From the NCBI RefSeq assembly GCF_026242055.1, contig NZ_JAPJDL010000009.1, forward strand, positions 251,390-315,389: DNA of 64,000 bases, given 5' to 3'. The DNA comes from Lentzea sp. NEAU-D7 (GTDB taxonomy: Bacteria > Actinomycetota > Actinomycetes > Mycobacteriales > Pseudonocardiaceae). The notes below the pieces were generated by a model that was not told the DNA's origin, searched no databases, and saw only the letters and a list, made by a program, of their open reading frames with translations. This document shows positions 45,259 to 54,227 of the stretch, piece by piece. The first letter of the stretch is position 1. Each line of letters begins with the position of its first letter. Position numbers and translations under genes: made by a program.

Positions 45259-45330
45259 TCCTCTGAAGTGCTGGCGGCGGCACGCCCGACTGTTACGCGG
45301 GAGGACCAGGTTCGAATCCTGGCAGGGGAA
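45259..45330 (+). tRNA. tRNA-Asn (anticodon GUU)
   Basis: Acceptor TCCTCTG/CAGGGGA, D-stem GTGC/GCAC, anticodon loop CTGTTAC and T-arm CCAGG-TTCGAAT-CCTGG. The last anticodon-stem pair is A-G, and positions 8-9 are AA, so it departs from the usual tRNA-Asn. It ends one base before the convergent dnaE2 stop. Confidence 0.78.
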
Positions 45331-45331
45331 C

Positions 45332-48300
45332 TCAGCGGAAGTCCCGTGACTTCGACGGGATCCGCAGGTCCAGGTGCTGCAACCGGTCCGCCAGCACGCT
45401 GATCACACCGTCAGCCGACTCCACCACACCCCGCACGAGCATCGCGCCGCTGCCGCGCGCCACCCGCCGGTACCGGGCCCACAACCCCGGTGAGCACACG
45501 ACGTTCACCATCCCCGTCTCGTCCTCGATGTTGAGGAACGTGACGCCGGCCGCCGTCGCCGGCCGTTGCCGATGCGTCACCGCTCCCCCGATCAGCACCC
45601 GCGTACCGGGTTCGACCGAGCCGAGTGCGTCCACCGGCAGCGCGCCCATCGAGTCCAAACTGGACCGCACGAACTGGGTGGGGAAGCTGTCCGGGGACAG
45701 GCCCGTGGCCCAGACGTCCGCCACCGCCAGTTCGACGTCGTCCATGCCCGGCAACGCGGGTGCGTCGACGCCGACCACGGTGCCCGGCAGGCGGTCGGAC
45801 CTGATCGCGGCCACCGCGCCGGCCGCCCAGAGCGCCTCCCGGCGTTCCAGGCCGAAGCAGGAGAAGGCGCCCGCCGTGGCGAGGGCCTCCACCTGGGCCG
45901 CCGTGAGCTGCACTCGGGTCCCGAAGTCCTCCATGTCGCGGAACGGTTGCGCGGCGACGATCCGCTCGGCGTCCGCGTCACCGATGCCGCGGACTGCGGA
46001 CAGGCCCATGCGGACGGCGTTCTTGCCCTCGAACGGTTCCAGGCCCGCCCAGGGAAGCGACCGGTTCACGCACGGGCCGTGCACCGTCACACCGTGGCGG
46101 CGGGCGTCGATCACCAGCGACTGCGGTGAGTAGAAGCCCATCGGCTGGGCCCTGAGCAGGGCCGCGCAGAACGCCGCCGGGTAGTAGAGCTTGAACCACG
46201 CGCTCACGAACACCAGGTGCGCGAACGACAGGGCGTGCGACTCGGGGAAGCCGAAGTTGGCGAACGCCAGCAGTTTCGCGTAGATGCGACCGGCCAGCTC
46301 CTCGTTGATGCCCTGGGCGGCGCAGCCCTCGTAGAAGCGGTCGCGCAGGCGTTCCATGCGGGCGGTCGAACGCTTGGCGCCCATCGCGCGGCGCAGTTCG
46401 TCGGCCTCGGCGGCGGTGAAGCCGGCCACGTCGACCGCGATCTGCATGAGCTGTTCCTGGAACAACGGCACGCCGTAGGTCTTCTTGAGCGCGTTCTCCA
46501 GCAACGGGTGGTCGTAGTCCCACTCCTCCTGCTTGTTGCGGCGCCGGATGTACGGGTGGACCGAGCCTCCCTGGATCGGGCCCGGCCTGATCAGCGCGAC
46601 CTCGACGACCAGGTCGTAGAACTCGCGCGGCTTCAGGCGCGGCAACGTCGCCATCTGCGCGCGGCTCTCCACCTGGAAGACGCCGACCGAGTCGGCCTTC
46701 TGCAACATCTCGTAGACGCGCTGGTCGTTGAGGTCGAGCCGGCCGATGTCGACGCTGACACCCTCGTGGTCGCGGACGAGGTCGATGGCGTAGTGCAGCG
46801 CGGAGAGCATGCCGAGGCCGAGCAGGTCGAACTTCACCAGGCCGATGGACGCGCAGTCGTCCTTGTCCCACTGCAGGACCGTGCGCTTGTCCATGCGCGC
46901 CTTCTCCACCGGGCACACCTCGCTGACGGCGCGGTCGCAGATCACCATGCCGCCGGAGTGGATGCCGAGGTGGCGCGGGAAGTTCTCCAGCTGCGCGGAC
47001 AGCTCCAGCACGTCGCGCGGGATGTCGCAGTCGTCGGTGGTGGTGCCCAGCGGCCCCCACCTGTCTATCTGCTTGCTCCACGCGTCCTGCTGCCCCGGCG
47101 AGTGGCCGAGCGCGCGGGCCATGTCGCGCACCGCGGAACGGGCGCGGTAGGTGATGACGTTCGCGACCTGCGCCGCGTGCCTGCGGCCGTACTTCGCGTA
47201 GACGTGCTGGATGACCTCCTCGCGCCGGTCGGACTCGATGTCGACGTCGATGTCGGGAGGACCGTCGCGGGCGGGGGCGAGGAACCGTTCGAAGAGCAGG
47301 TCGAAGCGGACCGCGTCGACGTTGGTGATGCCGAGCGCGAAGCACACGGCGGAGTTCGCCGCGCTCCCCCTGCCCTGGCAGAGGATGTCGTTGCGCTTGC
47401 AGAAGTTCACGATGTCGTGCACGACGAGGAAGTAGCCGGGGAAGCCGAGCTGCTCGATGACCTTCAGCTCGTGCTCGATCTGCCGGAACGCCTTCTCGTC
47501 GCCGTCGGGGTACCGCCGCCGTGCGCCCTCGTAGGTGAGCTCGCGCAGCCAGGTGATCTCGGTGTGCCCGCGCGGCACGTCGAACGGCGGCAGCTTCGGC
47601 GCGACCAGCCGCAGGTCGAACGCCAGCTGCATGCCGAGCAACGCGGCGTTGTGCACGGCGCCGGGAAAACGGCGGAACCGGTGGAACATCTCCTCGCCGC
47701 TGCGCAGGAACGCGGCGGGTGACGGCGGCAGCCAGCCTGCCATGTCGTCGAGGCTGCTCCGTGCGCGCACGGCAGCCATCGCGGCGGCGAGCCTGCCACG
47801 GCTCGGCGTCGCGTAGTGCACCGCGTTCGTTGCCACGACCGGAAGCTGGAGCTGCTGCGCCATCGCGTTGAGGATGTCGTTGCGGCGGCTGTCCTCGGGC
47901 AGGCCGTGATCGGTCAGCTCGACGTAGACGCGTCCCTTGCCGAACAGGTCGGTGAGCCTGACGATCTCCGCGTACGCCGCCTCCGGGCCTTCTCTCACCA
48001 GCGCCCGGCGCACGGTTCCCTTGCGACAGCCCGTGAGCACCACGACGTCGCCCTTGGTGTCGGCGACGATCTGGTCGACGTCGTAGACGGGTTTGCCCTT
48101 CTCGGCGTTGTCGTCGAGGTGTCCGGTCGTGAGCGTGCGGCACAGCGCGTGATAGCCGTCCTGCTGGCGTGCCAGGAGAAGCAGGTGGTCGCCCTCGGGA
48201 TCCGGTTCGCCGTTGGCCGGCCTGCTCAGTCCGATGCTCAGCTCGGCACCGAACACCGTGTGCATGCCGAGTTCCTTGGCCGCCTCGGCGAACCGCACGA

Positions 48301-48619
48301 CGCCGTACATGCCGTCGTGGTCGGTGATCGCGATGGCGTCGAGCTTGAGCCGCTGCGCCTCCTCGACCAGCTCCTCGGGGTGGCTCGCACCGTCGAGCCA
48401 GCTGAAGTTGGAGTGGCAGTGCAGCTCCGCGTACGGGACGCGCTTGCGGGTGACCGCCATCTCGTCCGCGTGCAGCGAGAAACCCGGCGGGGCGGTGTAG
48501 CGGTCGCGGTGTCTCCCCCACCCCGGACCGTCGCCGCCGTCGGGCTTCTGCTCGTAGGGCTTGCCGGACAGCGCCCGTTCCAGCTCCCGCCAGCGGACCG
48601 GTGGGTTATTCCAGCCCAT
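45332..48619 (-). CDS. dnaE2: error-prone DNA polymerase DnaE2
   Basis: Translesion C-family polymerase of 1095 aa that acts in SOS mutagenesis with ImuA' and ImuB. The PHP domain starts near residue 60 (AELHCHSNFSWLDGA), the catalytic aspartates are in GPPDIDVDIESDRREE near 455, and the C-terminal OB-fold region has TRVLIGGAVTHRQRPAT. The N-terminal extension of about 55 aa is usual for DnaE2. It is the last gene of the LexA-box operon. The ATG at 48619 lies inside the 24-codon ORF upstream, so translation is probably coupled. Confidence 0.96.
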   Translation of the reverse strand: MGWNNPPVRWRELERALSGKPYEQKPDGGDGPGWGRHRDRYTAPPGFSLHADEMAVTRKRVPYAELHCHSNFSWLDGASHPEELVEEAQRLKLDAIAITDHDGMYGVVRFAEAAKELGMHTVFGAELSIGLSRPANGEPDPEGDHLLLLARQQDGYHALCRTLTTGHLDDNAEKGKPVYDVDQIVADTKGDVVVLTGCRKGTVRRALVREGPEAAYAEIVRLTDLFGKGRVYVELTDHGLPEDSRRNDILNAMAQQLQLPVVATNAVHYATPSRGRLAAAMAAVRARSSLDDMAGWLPPSPAAFLRSGEEMFHRFRRFPGAVHNAALLGMQLAFDLRLVAPKLPPFDVPRGHTEITWLRELTYEGARRRYPDGDEKAFRQIEHELKVIEQLGFPGYFLVVHDIVNFCKRNDILCQGRGSAANSAVCFALGITNVDAVRFDLLFERFLAPARDGPPDIDVDIESDRREEVIQHVYAKYGRRHAAQVANVITYRARSAVRDMARALGHSPGQQDAWSKQIDRWGPLGTTTDDCDIPRDVLELSAQLENFPRHLGIHSGGMVICDRAVSEVCPVEKARMDKRTVLQWDKDDCASIGLVKFDLLGLGMLSALHYAIDLVRDHEGVSVDIGRLDLNDQRVYEMLQKADSVGVFQVESRAQMATLPRLKPREFYDLVVEVALIRPGPIQGGSVHPYIRRRNKQEEWDYDHPLLENALKKTYGVPLFQEQLMQIAVDVAGFTAAEADELRRAMGAKRSTARMERLRDRFYEGCAAQGINEELAGRIYAKLLAFANFGFPESHALSFAHLVFVSAWFKLYYPAAFCAALLRAQPMGFYSPQSLVIDARRHGVTVHGPCVNRSLPWAGLEPFEGKNAVRMGLSAVRGIGDADAERIVAAQPFRDMEDFGTRVQLTAAQVEALATAGAFSCFGLERREALWAAGAVAAIRSDRLPGTVVGVDAPALPGMDDVELAVADVWATGLSPDSFPTQFVRSSLDSMGALPVDALGSVEPGTRVLIGGAVTHRQRPATAAGVTFLNIEDETGMVNVVCSPGLWARYRRVARGSGAMLVRGVVESADGVISVLADRLQHLDLRIPSKSRDFR

Positions 48620-48680
48620 CGGCTTCCTTGCGCGGCAACGGGATCAGGGCCTCCAGCAGATCCCAGTACTCGTCCTGCAT
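48606..48680 (-). CDS. 24-codon ORF bridging imuB and dnaE2
   Basis: Encodes MQDEYWDLLEALIPLPRKEA and four more residues. Its ATG overlaps the imuB stop (TGATG), and its 3' end overlaps the dnaE2 start by 14 bp. It could encode a true small protein of the mutasome or act only to carry ribosomes from imuB to dnaE2. Its amphipathic N-terminus and acidic character are visible, but no homology is known to me. Confidence 0.45.
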   Translation of the reverse strand: MQDEYWDLLEALIPLPRKEADGLE

Positions 48681-50182
48681 CAGTCGTACACCCCTTCCAG
48701 AAACCACCTCTGGTCCCTGCGGATCAGCAGGAACGCCTGGTCGTTCGTCTGCACCTGGATGCGCGCGGCCCGGTGCGCGTCCGGCGCCCACCACCGCTCG
48801 TCGACAGGCCACGGCCCGGCCCACGCGGTGATCTCGCACGCTCTTCCCCTGACGGTCAGGGTCTTCGGTCTCGCGGTGAGTTCGAGCCTGCCGGTCACAC
48901 CGACCTCCGCGCCCTCGGAGTCCTTCAGCTCCGCGGGGTCGTCGGCGAGCGTCGCGGGCGCCCTGGTCAGCCGGCCCGGCCACGGGTGGTCCGGGTGCGC
49001 GAGCGGGGTTCGCTCGTCGCCCCACGGCACGAGCCTGACCTGCTCCCTCGGTCCCCTGCCGCCGTCGATGACCCCGGTGAGCACGCCGTCCGGGCCGAGC
49101 AGTCCCTGGACGTGCAGCAACGCCCGAACCGCGCGTTCGTCGTCGTGGCCCCACAACCCGAGCTGGAGCGCGGTGCCGTTGACGACCTCGACCGGTTCGA
49201 GGGTGAGCGTGCGGATGCCGGAGGTGAGGCGTTCACGGGTGAGCCAGCCGTCGAGCTGCCAGCGCACCCGGTCCGCGATCCCCCTCGGTGTCAACGGTTC
49301 CGCGGCCCGCCACACCCGGCCCAGCTCCTCGTCGTTCTCGGTGCGGGCGTGGATGCCGAGCCGCGTGCACGCGAGACCGCGAGCCGCGAGGTTCTCGTGC
49401 AGCCGCTCCGAGAGGATCTTCGCGGCGAACGCGGCCGCGTCGATCCGCTCGACCGGTTCGTCGAAGGTCTCGGTGACCGCCAGCTCCGGCGCGGGCCTGC
49501 GCTTGTCGAGCGGGCGTTCGGGCAGCCCGCGCGCCAGCCGGTGCTGCCTCGTCGCCGGTCCGCCGAACCGGGACGCCACCGCGTTCTCCGGCACCGCCGC
49601 GAACGCGCCGAGCGTCTTCAGCCCGAGCCTCCTGAGCAGGTCGACCAGCTCCGGGGCGTCGAGCTCGTGCACTCCCAACGGCCCGAGGAACTCCGCTGTC
49701 CGCTCCGGCGGCACGATCACGTTGCGGTGCGCGGCTTTCGTGGCCCCGAACAGGCTGTCGGCCACGCCGACCTGGGCCTCCGTCCCGGTGCGGCTCGCGA
49801 CGTGGTCGACGATCCGCTCCGCCGCCTGCTCCGCGCTCCCGAAGTAGCCGACCGGCCCCTGCGCCGGCACCGCGACCAGTCCGGGCTGCACGACCTCGAT
49901 GCCGGGCGCGAGCTCCTCGACGGCCTCCGCCACCGGCTCGAAGAACCGGGCGTCGCGCTGCGGGTCGTGCTCGAAGGTGATCAGCTCGGGGCACATCGCC
50001 TCGGCCGCGCGCCTGCGCATGGCCCGCCGGATCCCCTCCTTGCGCGCCACGGCCGAGGTGGACACGATCTCGTTGCCGTCGACCACCGCCACCGGCACGT
50101 GCGGAGCGGTGCCGGTGGCGGTGCAGGCGGCGATGACGGGCCAGTCGGGGCACCAGACCGCGAGCAGACGCGAGTCCTTCAT
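48680..50182 (-). CDS. imuB: ImuB, Y-family polymerase-like mutasome protein
   Basis: A 500-residue non-catalytic Y-family relative that links DnaE2 to the beta clamp. The opening LLAVWCPDWPVIAA replaces the acidic active-site motif of true Y-polymerases. GVADSLFGATKAAH and LRRLGLKTLGAFAAVP correspond to the palm and helix-hairpin-helix parts. QLGLWG near residue 350 fits the clamp-binding motif position of ImuB. It overlaps imuA' by four bases. Confidence 0.93.
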   Translation of the reverse strand: MKDSRLLAVWCPDWPVIAACTATGTAPHVPVAVVDGNEIVSTSAVARKEGIRRAMRRRAAEAMCPELITFEHDPQRDARFFEPVAEAVEELAPGIEVVQPGLVAVPAQGPVGYFGSAEQAAERIVDHVASRTGTEAQVGVADSLFGATKAAHRNVIVPPERTAEFLGPLGVHELDAPELVDLLRRLGLKTLGAFAAVPENAVASRFGGPATRQHRLARGLPERPLDKRRPAPELAVTETFDEPVERIDAAAFAAKILSERLHENLAARGLACTRLGIHARTENDEELGRVWRAAEPLTPRGIADRVRWQLDGWLTRERLTSGIRTLTLEPVEVVNGTALQLGLWGHDDERAVRALLHVQGLLGPDGVLTGVIDGGRGPREQVRLVPWGDERTPLAHPDHPWPGRLTRAPATLADDPAELKDSEGAEVGVTGRLELTARPKTLTVRGRACEITAWAGPWPVDERWWAPDAHRAARIQVQTNDQAFLLIRRDQRWFLEGVYD

Positions 50183-50982
50183 GCCGACGGGCCCTTTCGC
50201 GCCAGCCTGACCAGGCGCTCGACCGCCTCCGTCCGCCTGGTGGCGGCACTGTCCGCCCGCTTGGCGGCCAGTTCGTCGGCCCGGCCCGGACCGGCATCAG
50301 CCGGCTCGTCGGAGCGGGCCGGTCCACCGGCCACCAGCGGGAGCTCGATCTCTTCCGCACCGAACGTCAGCAGCGCGTGCTTGGCCTGCCCGGCCGAGCC
50401 GCGTCCGCCACTGCGCACGGTGATCTGCTGGCGCCGCAACGTCTCCGCGCCGTCGTCCAGGGCGTTCCAGCTCACGGACTCCGCGGTCAGCGCCACGTCG
50501 GCCGAGGGCCAGGTGCCGCAGGCGATGAGCACGGCGCGGCGCTGGCGGGCACGGGCCGTCAGGCGCCGGGCCAGGGAGGGAGGTAGTGGGCAGGCGACGG
50601 CCACCAGGTCCATGCCGTCGAGCAGGGCCGCGATGACCGGGCCCGGGTCGGAACCCGGACGTGGGATCAGCGCCAGGCGCTGCACCGCCACGCCCAGCTC
50701 GGCCGCGGCCAGCACCCCGATCTGGGGCAGACCGACCACGGCGGCCCAGCAGCCGTCGGCGGTCGCACCCGCAAGGAGGGCGAGCAGCAACGATGTCGAT
50801 CCGCCCACCGACACCGTGCTGCCCCGCCGCAAGCCGCCCCACGGGAGCAGGCCCGCCAGTTCCCCGCGAACCGGCAGAACCCGCCCCGTGGTGTGGTCGG
50901 TGGTGGTGCTGGTCAGCTCGCTGGCCGGGTTCACCCCGAGCGCGGCCAACGACGCCGTTGCCGACCTGGACACTCCACCCAC
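50179..50982 (-). CDS. imuA': ImuA', RecA-fold mutasome protein
   Basis: A 267-residue RecA-like protein that binds ImuB and is needed for DnaE2-dependent mutagenesis. The segment VSVGGSTSLLLALLAG stands where a P-loop would be but lacks the GKT/S, as usual for this group. It is the first gene of the operon, 65 bp downstream of a perfect LexA box. Confidence 0.88.
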   Translation of the reverse strand: MGGVSRSATASLAALGVNPASELTSTTTDHTTGRVLPVRGELAGLLPWGGLRRGSTVSVGGSTSLLLALLAGATADGCWAAVVGLPQIGVLAAAELGVAVQRLALIPRPGSDPGPVIAALLDGMDLVAVACPLPPSLARRLTARARQRRAVLIACGTWPSADVALTAESVSWNALDDGAETLRRQQITVRSGGRGSAGQAKHALLTFGAEEIELPLVAGGPARSDEPADAGPGRADELAAKRADSAATRRTEAVERLVRLARKGPSA

Positions 50983-51047
50983 CTCCCGTCACGGACCGTG
51001 CGCACCCCTGTGCACGGCCGCCGTGGGAAGTTCGGCGACTTGCTTAT

Positions 51048-51063
51048 TCGAACTCTTGTTCGA
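51048..51063. promoter_or_regulatory. SOS (LexA) box TCGAACTCTTGTTCGA
   Basis: Perfect match to the actinobacterial LexA site TCGAAC-N4-GTTCGA with full symmetry of the arms. It lies 65 bp before imuA' and 134 bp before the divergent gene at 51198, and should repress the imuA'-imuB-dnaE2 operon. Confidence 0.93.
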
Positions 51064-51197
51064 ACGAACGAGATGATCGTAGCGCGTGGACACACCCTTC
51101 TGTCAACGCCGGGGCGTCACCCTTTTGGTGGACACGGCCACACGCGTCCGGAAGGTCATCTACGGTGCCTTCAGAGCTACCTGGAACTGGGGAAACC

Positions 51198-51947
51198 GTG
51201 AACCAACCACCTCCGCACGGCTGGCACCGGCACCCGCAGCCGCCTCCGCCGCAGGGCTGGCAGCCACAGCAACAGCAGGGCTGGCAACCGCAGCAGGGCC
51301 ACCCGCCCCAGCCCGGCTGGGGCCCGCCACGACCACCCGTGAAGAGCAAGGCGCCGCTGGTCCTCGGCATCCTCTCCGGCGTGCTGGTGCTCGGCGGCAT
51401 CATCACCGCCCTCGTGGTCTACCTCGACGTCAACTCGGACGGTGGCAGCAACAAACGCGCCGACAAGCTGCCCGCGGCGTGCGGCACCGTCTCCGAGGCC
51501 GCGCTCGCCAAAGCGCGCACGACGAACCCGAACGGGCTCGGCTCGCGCGAGACGAAGCTGTCGAACGGCACGCACACGACCTGCGCGTGGAACCAGACCA
51601 AGGGCGTCGACGGCTCGGGCCAGCGCAGCACCACGCTCTTCGTCGTGCAGGGGCAGAAGGACGCGGAGGCCGAGTTCGACCGGATCGTCGGGCAGAACAT
51701 GGCCAACACCCAGAGCACCCCGCGGCAGAAACCGCTCGAAGGACTCGGCGACCAGGCCACGGCGGTGCTGGCGGAGACGGACTCGGCGTTCACCGAGCTC
51801 TCGGTCGTCGTGCGCAAGGGCGACACGATCGTCGAGGTCGACATCTCCGGCTGGGACGCGGGCCTGTTCACCAACACCAAGCCCGACCCCGCGGAGCTCG
51901 AAGCCGCCGCGAAGGTCATCGCCGAAGACATGACCGCGAAGCTGTAG
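51198..51947 (+). CDS. membrane-anchored protein with Pro/Gln/Trp-rich N-terminus
   Basis: A 249-residue protein. The cytoplasmic N-terminus has repeats such as QGWQPQQQQGWQPQQGH, one transmembrane helix follows (about residues 53-75), and the extracytoplasmic domain of about 170 aa contains two Cys and a mixed alpha/beta pattern resembling actinobacterial DUF3558-like lipoprotein domains. That similarity is tentative. The GTG at 51198 follows GGGGA. It is divergent from the SOS operon, so SOS control cannot be excluded. Confidence 0.72.
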   Translation: MNQPPPHGWHRHPQPPPPQGWQPQQQQGWQPQQGHPPQPGWGPPRPPVKSKAPLVLGILSGVLVLGGIITALVVYLDVNSDGGSNKRADKLPAACGTVSEAALAKARTTNPNGLGSRETKLSNGTHTTCAWNQTKGVDGSGQRSTTLFVVQGQKDAEAEFDRIVGQNMANTQSTPRQKPLEGLGDQATAVLAETDSAFTELSVVVRKGDTIVEVDISGWDAGLFTNTKPDPAELEAAAKVIAEDMTAKL

Positions 51948-51950
51948 CAA

Positions 51951-51991
51951 CGCGAAAGGGCCGCCCTCCAACGGAGAGCGGCCCTTTCGCG
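51951..51991. terminator. bidirectional hairpin terminator
   Basis: Perfect 14-bp stem (CGCGAAAGGGCCGC) with a 13-nt loop between the convergent ends of the gene at 51198 and purH. Confidence 0.85.
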
Positions 51992-51996
51992 AGCAC

Positions 51997-53568
51997 TCAG
52001 TGGGCGAAGTGGCGCGTGCCCGTCAGGTAGAGCGTGACGCCCGCCTGCTCGGCCTTCGCGATGACCTCGGGGTCGCGCACCGAACCGCCGGGCTGCACGA
52101 CCGCACGCACGCCGGCCTCCAGCAGCACCTCGAGACCGTCCGGGAACGGGAAGAACGCGTCGGAGGCACCGACCGCGCCATTGGCCCGCTCACCGGCGCG
52201 CTTCACCGCGAGGTGCGACGAGTCGACCCGGTTGACCTGGCCCATGCCGACACCGACGGTGGCGCCGTCGTTCGCCAGCAGGATCGCGTTCGACTTCACC
52301 GCGCGGATCGCTCGCCACGCGAACTCGAGGTCCGCCAGCGTCTTCTCGTCCGCGGGCTTGCCGCACGCGAGCGTCCAGTTCGCGGGCGAGTCACCGTCGG
52401 CGTCGACGGCGTCGCGCTGCTGGAGCAGCAGGCCGCCGGACACCGGGCGCATCTCCGCTCCACCGCGGGCGGGGGGCTCGGCCACGAGGATGCGCACGTT
52501 CTTCTTGCGCTGCAACACCTCCACCGCACCGTCCTCGTAGGACGGAGCGATGACGACCTCGGTGAAGATCTCCGAGACGAACTCGGCCATCTCCACGGTG
52601 ACCTCGCGGTTCGACGCGATGACGCCGCCGAACGCGCTGAGCGGGTCGCACTCGTGCGCCTTGCGGTGCGCGTCCGCGATGCTCAGCTCGGACACCGCGA
52701 TGCCGCACGGGTTCGCGTGCTTGATGATCGCGACGCACGGCAGTTCGTGGTCCCACGCGGCACGCCACGCGGCGTCGCCGTCGAGGTAGTTGTTGTACGA
52801 CATCTCCTTGCCGTGCAACTGCTTCGCGGACGCCAGGCCGGTGCGGCCGTCGCCCTGCGTGTAGATCGCGGCGCTCTGGTGCGGGTTCTCGCCGTAGCGC
52901 AGCACGCTGGAGCGGTTCCAGGTCGCGCCGACCCAGCCGGGGAAGCCGCTGCCCTCGTCGTCCGGCGCGAGCGCGTTGCCCATCCAGGACGCCACGGCGA
53001 CGTCGTAGGACGCGGTGTGGCGGAACGCGTCGGCGGCCAGGCGCTGGCGGTCGGCCAGGGTGAAGCCGCCCTCGCGGACGTTCTCCAGCACCCAGTCGTA
53101 GCGGGCCGGGTCGACGACGACCGCGACGTTCGCGTGGTTCTTCGCCGACGCGCGGACCATCGCGGGGCCGCCGATGTCGATCTGCTCGACGCACTCGTCC
53201 TGGGAAGCACCCGACGCGACGGTCTGCGTGAACGGGTACAGGTTCACGACCAGCAGGTCGAACGGCGCGATGTCCATCTCGCGCAGCTGCTGGACGTGCG
53301 AGTCCTTGCGCAGGTCGGCCAGCAGACCGGCGTGCACGCGCGGGTGCAGCGTCTTCACGCGGCCGTCGAGGCACTCGGGGAACCCGGTGACCTGCTCGAC
53401 CGGCGTCACGGGGACGCCCGCGTCCGCCAGCACCTTCGCGGTACCGCCGGTGGACACGATCTCGACTCCGGCCGCGTGCAGGCCGGTGGCCAGTTCCAGC
53501 AGGCCGGCCTTGTCGGAGACCCCGATCAGGGCCCGGCGGACCGGTCGCCTCTCGGCAGGAGTGCTCAC
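51997..53568 (-). CDS. purH: bifunctional AICAR transformylase/IMP cyclohydrolase
   Basis: Catalyses the last two steps of purine synthesis, from AICAR to IMP, using 10-formyl-tetrahydrofolate. The 523-residue protein has the cyclohydrolase N-terminus ([36 protein letters not shown]) and the transformylase C-terminus ([10 protein letters not shown] with the Lys-His pair, [18 protein letters not shown]). It overlaps purN by four bases. Confidence 0.97.
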   Translation of the reverse strand: MSTPAERRPVRRALIGVSDKAGLLELATGLHAAGVEIVSTGGTAKVLADAGVPVTPVEQVTGFPECLDGRVKTLHPRVHAGLLADLRKDSHVQQLREMDIAPFDLLVVNLYPFTQTVASGASQDECVEQIDIGGPAMVRASAKNHANVAVVVDPARYDWVLENVREGGFTLADRQRLAADAFRHTASYDVAVASWMGNALAPDDEGSGFPGWVGATWNRSSVLRYGENPHQSAAIYTQGDGRTGLASAKQLHGKEMSYNNYLDGDAAWRAAWDHELPCVAIIKHANPCGIAVSELSIADAHRKAHECDPLSAFGGVIASNREVTVEMAEFVSEIFTEVVIAPSYEDGAVEVLQRKKNVRILVAEPPARGGAEMRPVSGGLLLQQRDAVDADGDSPANWTLACGKPADEKTLADLEFAWRAIRAVKSNAILLANDGATVGVGMGQVNRVDSSHLAVKRAGERANGAVGASDAFFPFPDGLEVLLEAGVRAVVQPGGSVRDPEVIAKAEQAGVTLYLTGTRHFAH

Positions 53569-54182
53569 GGAATGCTCACCTTTCGTCCGTTCACGGTGCA
53601 GCCCTCACGGGCGAGTCGGCCGACTGTCTCGACGAGCAGCCGGCGTTCGACGACCTTGATGCGTTCGTGCAGGGTCTCCTCGGTGTCGCCGGGTTCGACG
53701 ACCACGGCCTCCTGCGCGAGGATCGGCCCCGTGTCGACGCCCGCGTCGACCAGGTGCACCGTCGAACCGGTGACGTGCACGCCGTAGGCCAGTGCGTCCC
53801 GCACGCCGTGCGCGCCGGGGAAGGCCGGCAGCAGCGCGGGGTGGGTGTTGATCATCCGGCCGCCGAAGCGGGCGAGGAACTGCTCGCCGATGATCTTCAT
53901 GAAGCCGGCGGACACGACCAGGTCGGGCTCGTACGACGCGACCGCCTCGGTCAGCGCCGCGTCCCAGGCCGTGCGGTCGGCGTGGTCGCGCAGCTTCACG
54001 GCGAAGTGGGGCACCCCCGCGCGTTCGGCGCGCTTGAGGCCCTCGATGTTCTCGCGGTCGGCGCCGACGGCGACCACCTCGATCGGGAGGTCGGCGTCCA
54101 GCAACGCCTGCATGAGGGTTCCGGAACCGGAGACGAGTACGACGACGCGCGCCGGTGTGGGAAGCCGAAGTTCGGTGCTCAG
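53565..54182 (-). CDS. purN: phosphoribosylglycinamide formyltransferase, CTG start
   Basis: Transfers formyl to GAR in purine synthesis; 205 aa. The substrate loop [16 protein letters not shown] lies at the N-terminus. Catalytic residues appear in [16 protein letters not shown] and the closing [11 protein letters not shown]. No ATG, GTG or TTG exists in frame upstream of the loop before a TAG stop; the first ATG (54113) would remove the phosphate-binding loop. CTG at 54182 has AGGAG 6 nt upstream and restores normal length, so CTG is the likely start. The stop overlaps purH. Confidence 0.9.
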   Translation of the reverse strand: MSTELRLPTPARVVVLVSGSGTLMQALLDADLPIEVVAVGADRENIEGLKRAERAGVPHFAVKLRDHADRTAWDAALTEAVASYEPDLVVSAGFMKIIGEQFLARFGGRMINTHPALLPAFPGAHGVRDALAYGVHVTGSTVHLVDAGVDTGPILAQEAVVVEPGDTEETLHERIKVVERRLLVETVGRLAREGCTVNGRKVSIP

Positions 54183-54227
54183 CGTCTACTCCTGGTCGTT
54201 GCAGCAGCTCAGGAGCAGCCTAGGACG

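Noticed and set aside
44602..45330. T-box or amino-acid attenuator controlling the region
   Set aside because: No T-box specifier or antiterminator sequence is seen, and the small ORF has no run of a single regulatory codon; the attenuator idea is kept only as a low-level possibility.
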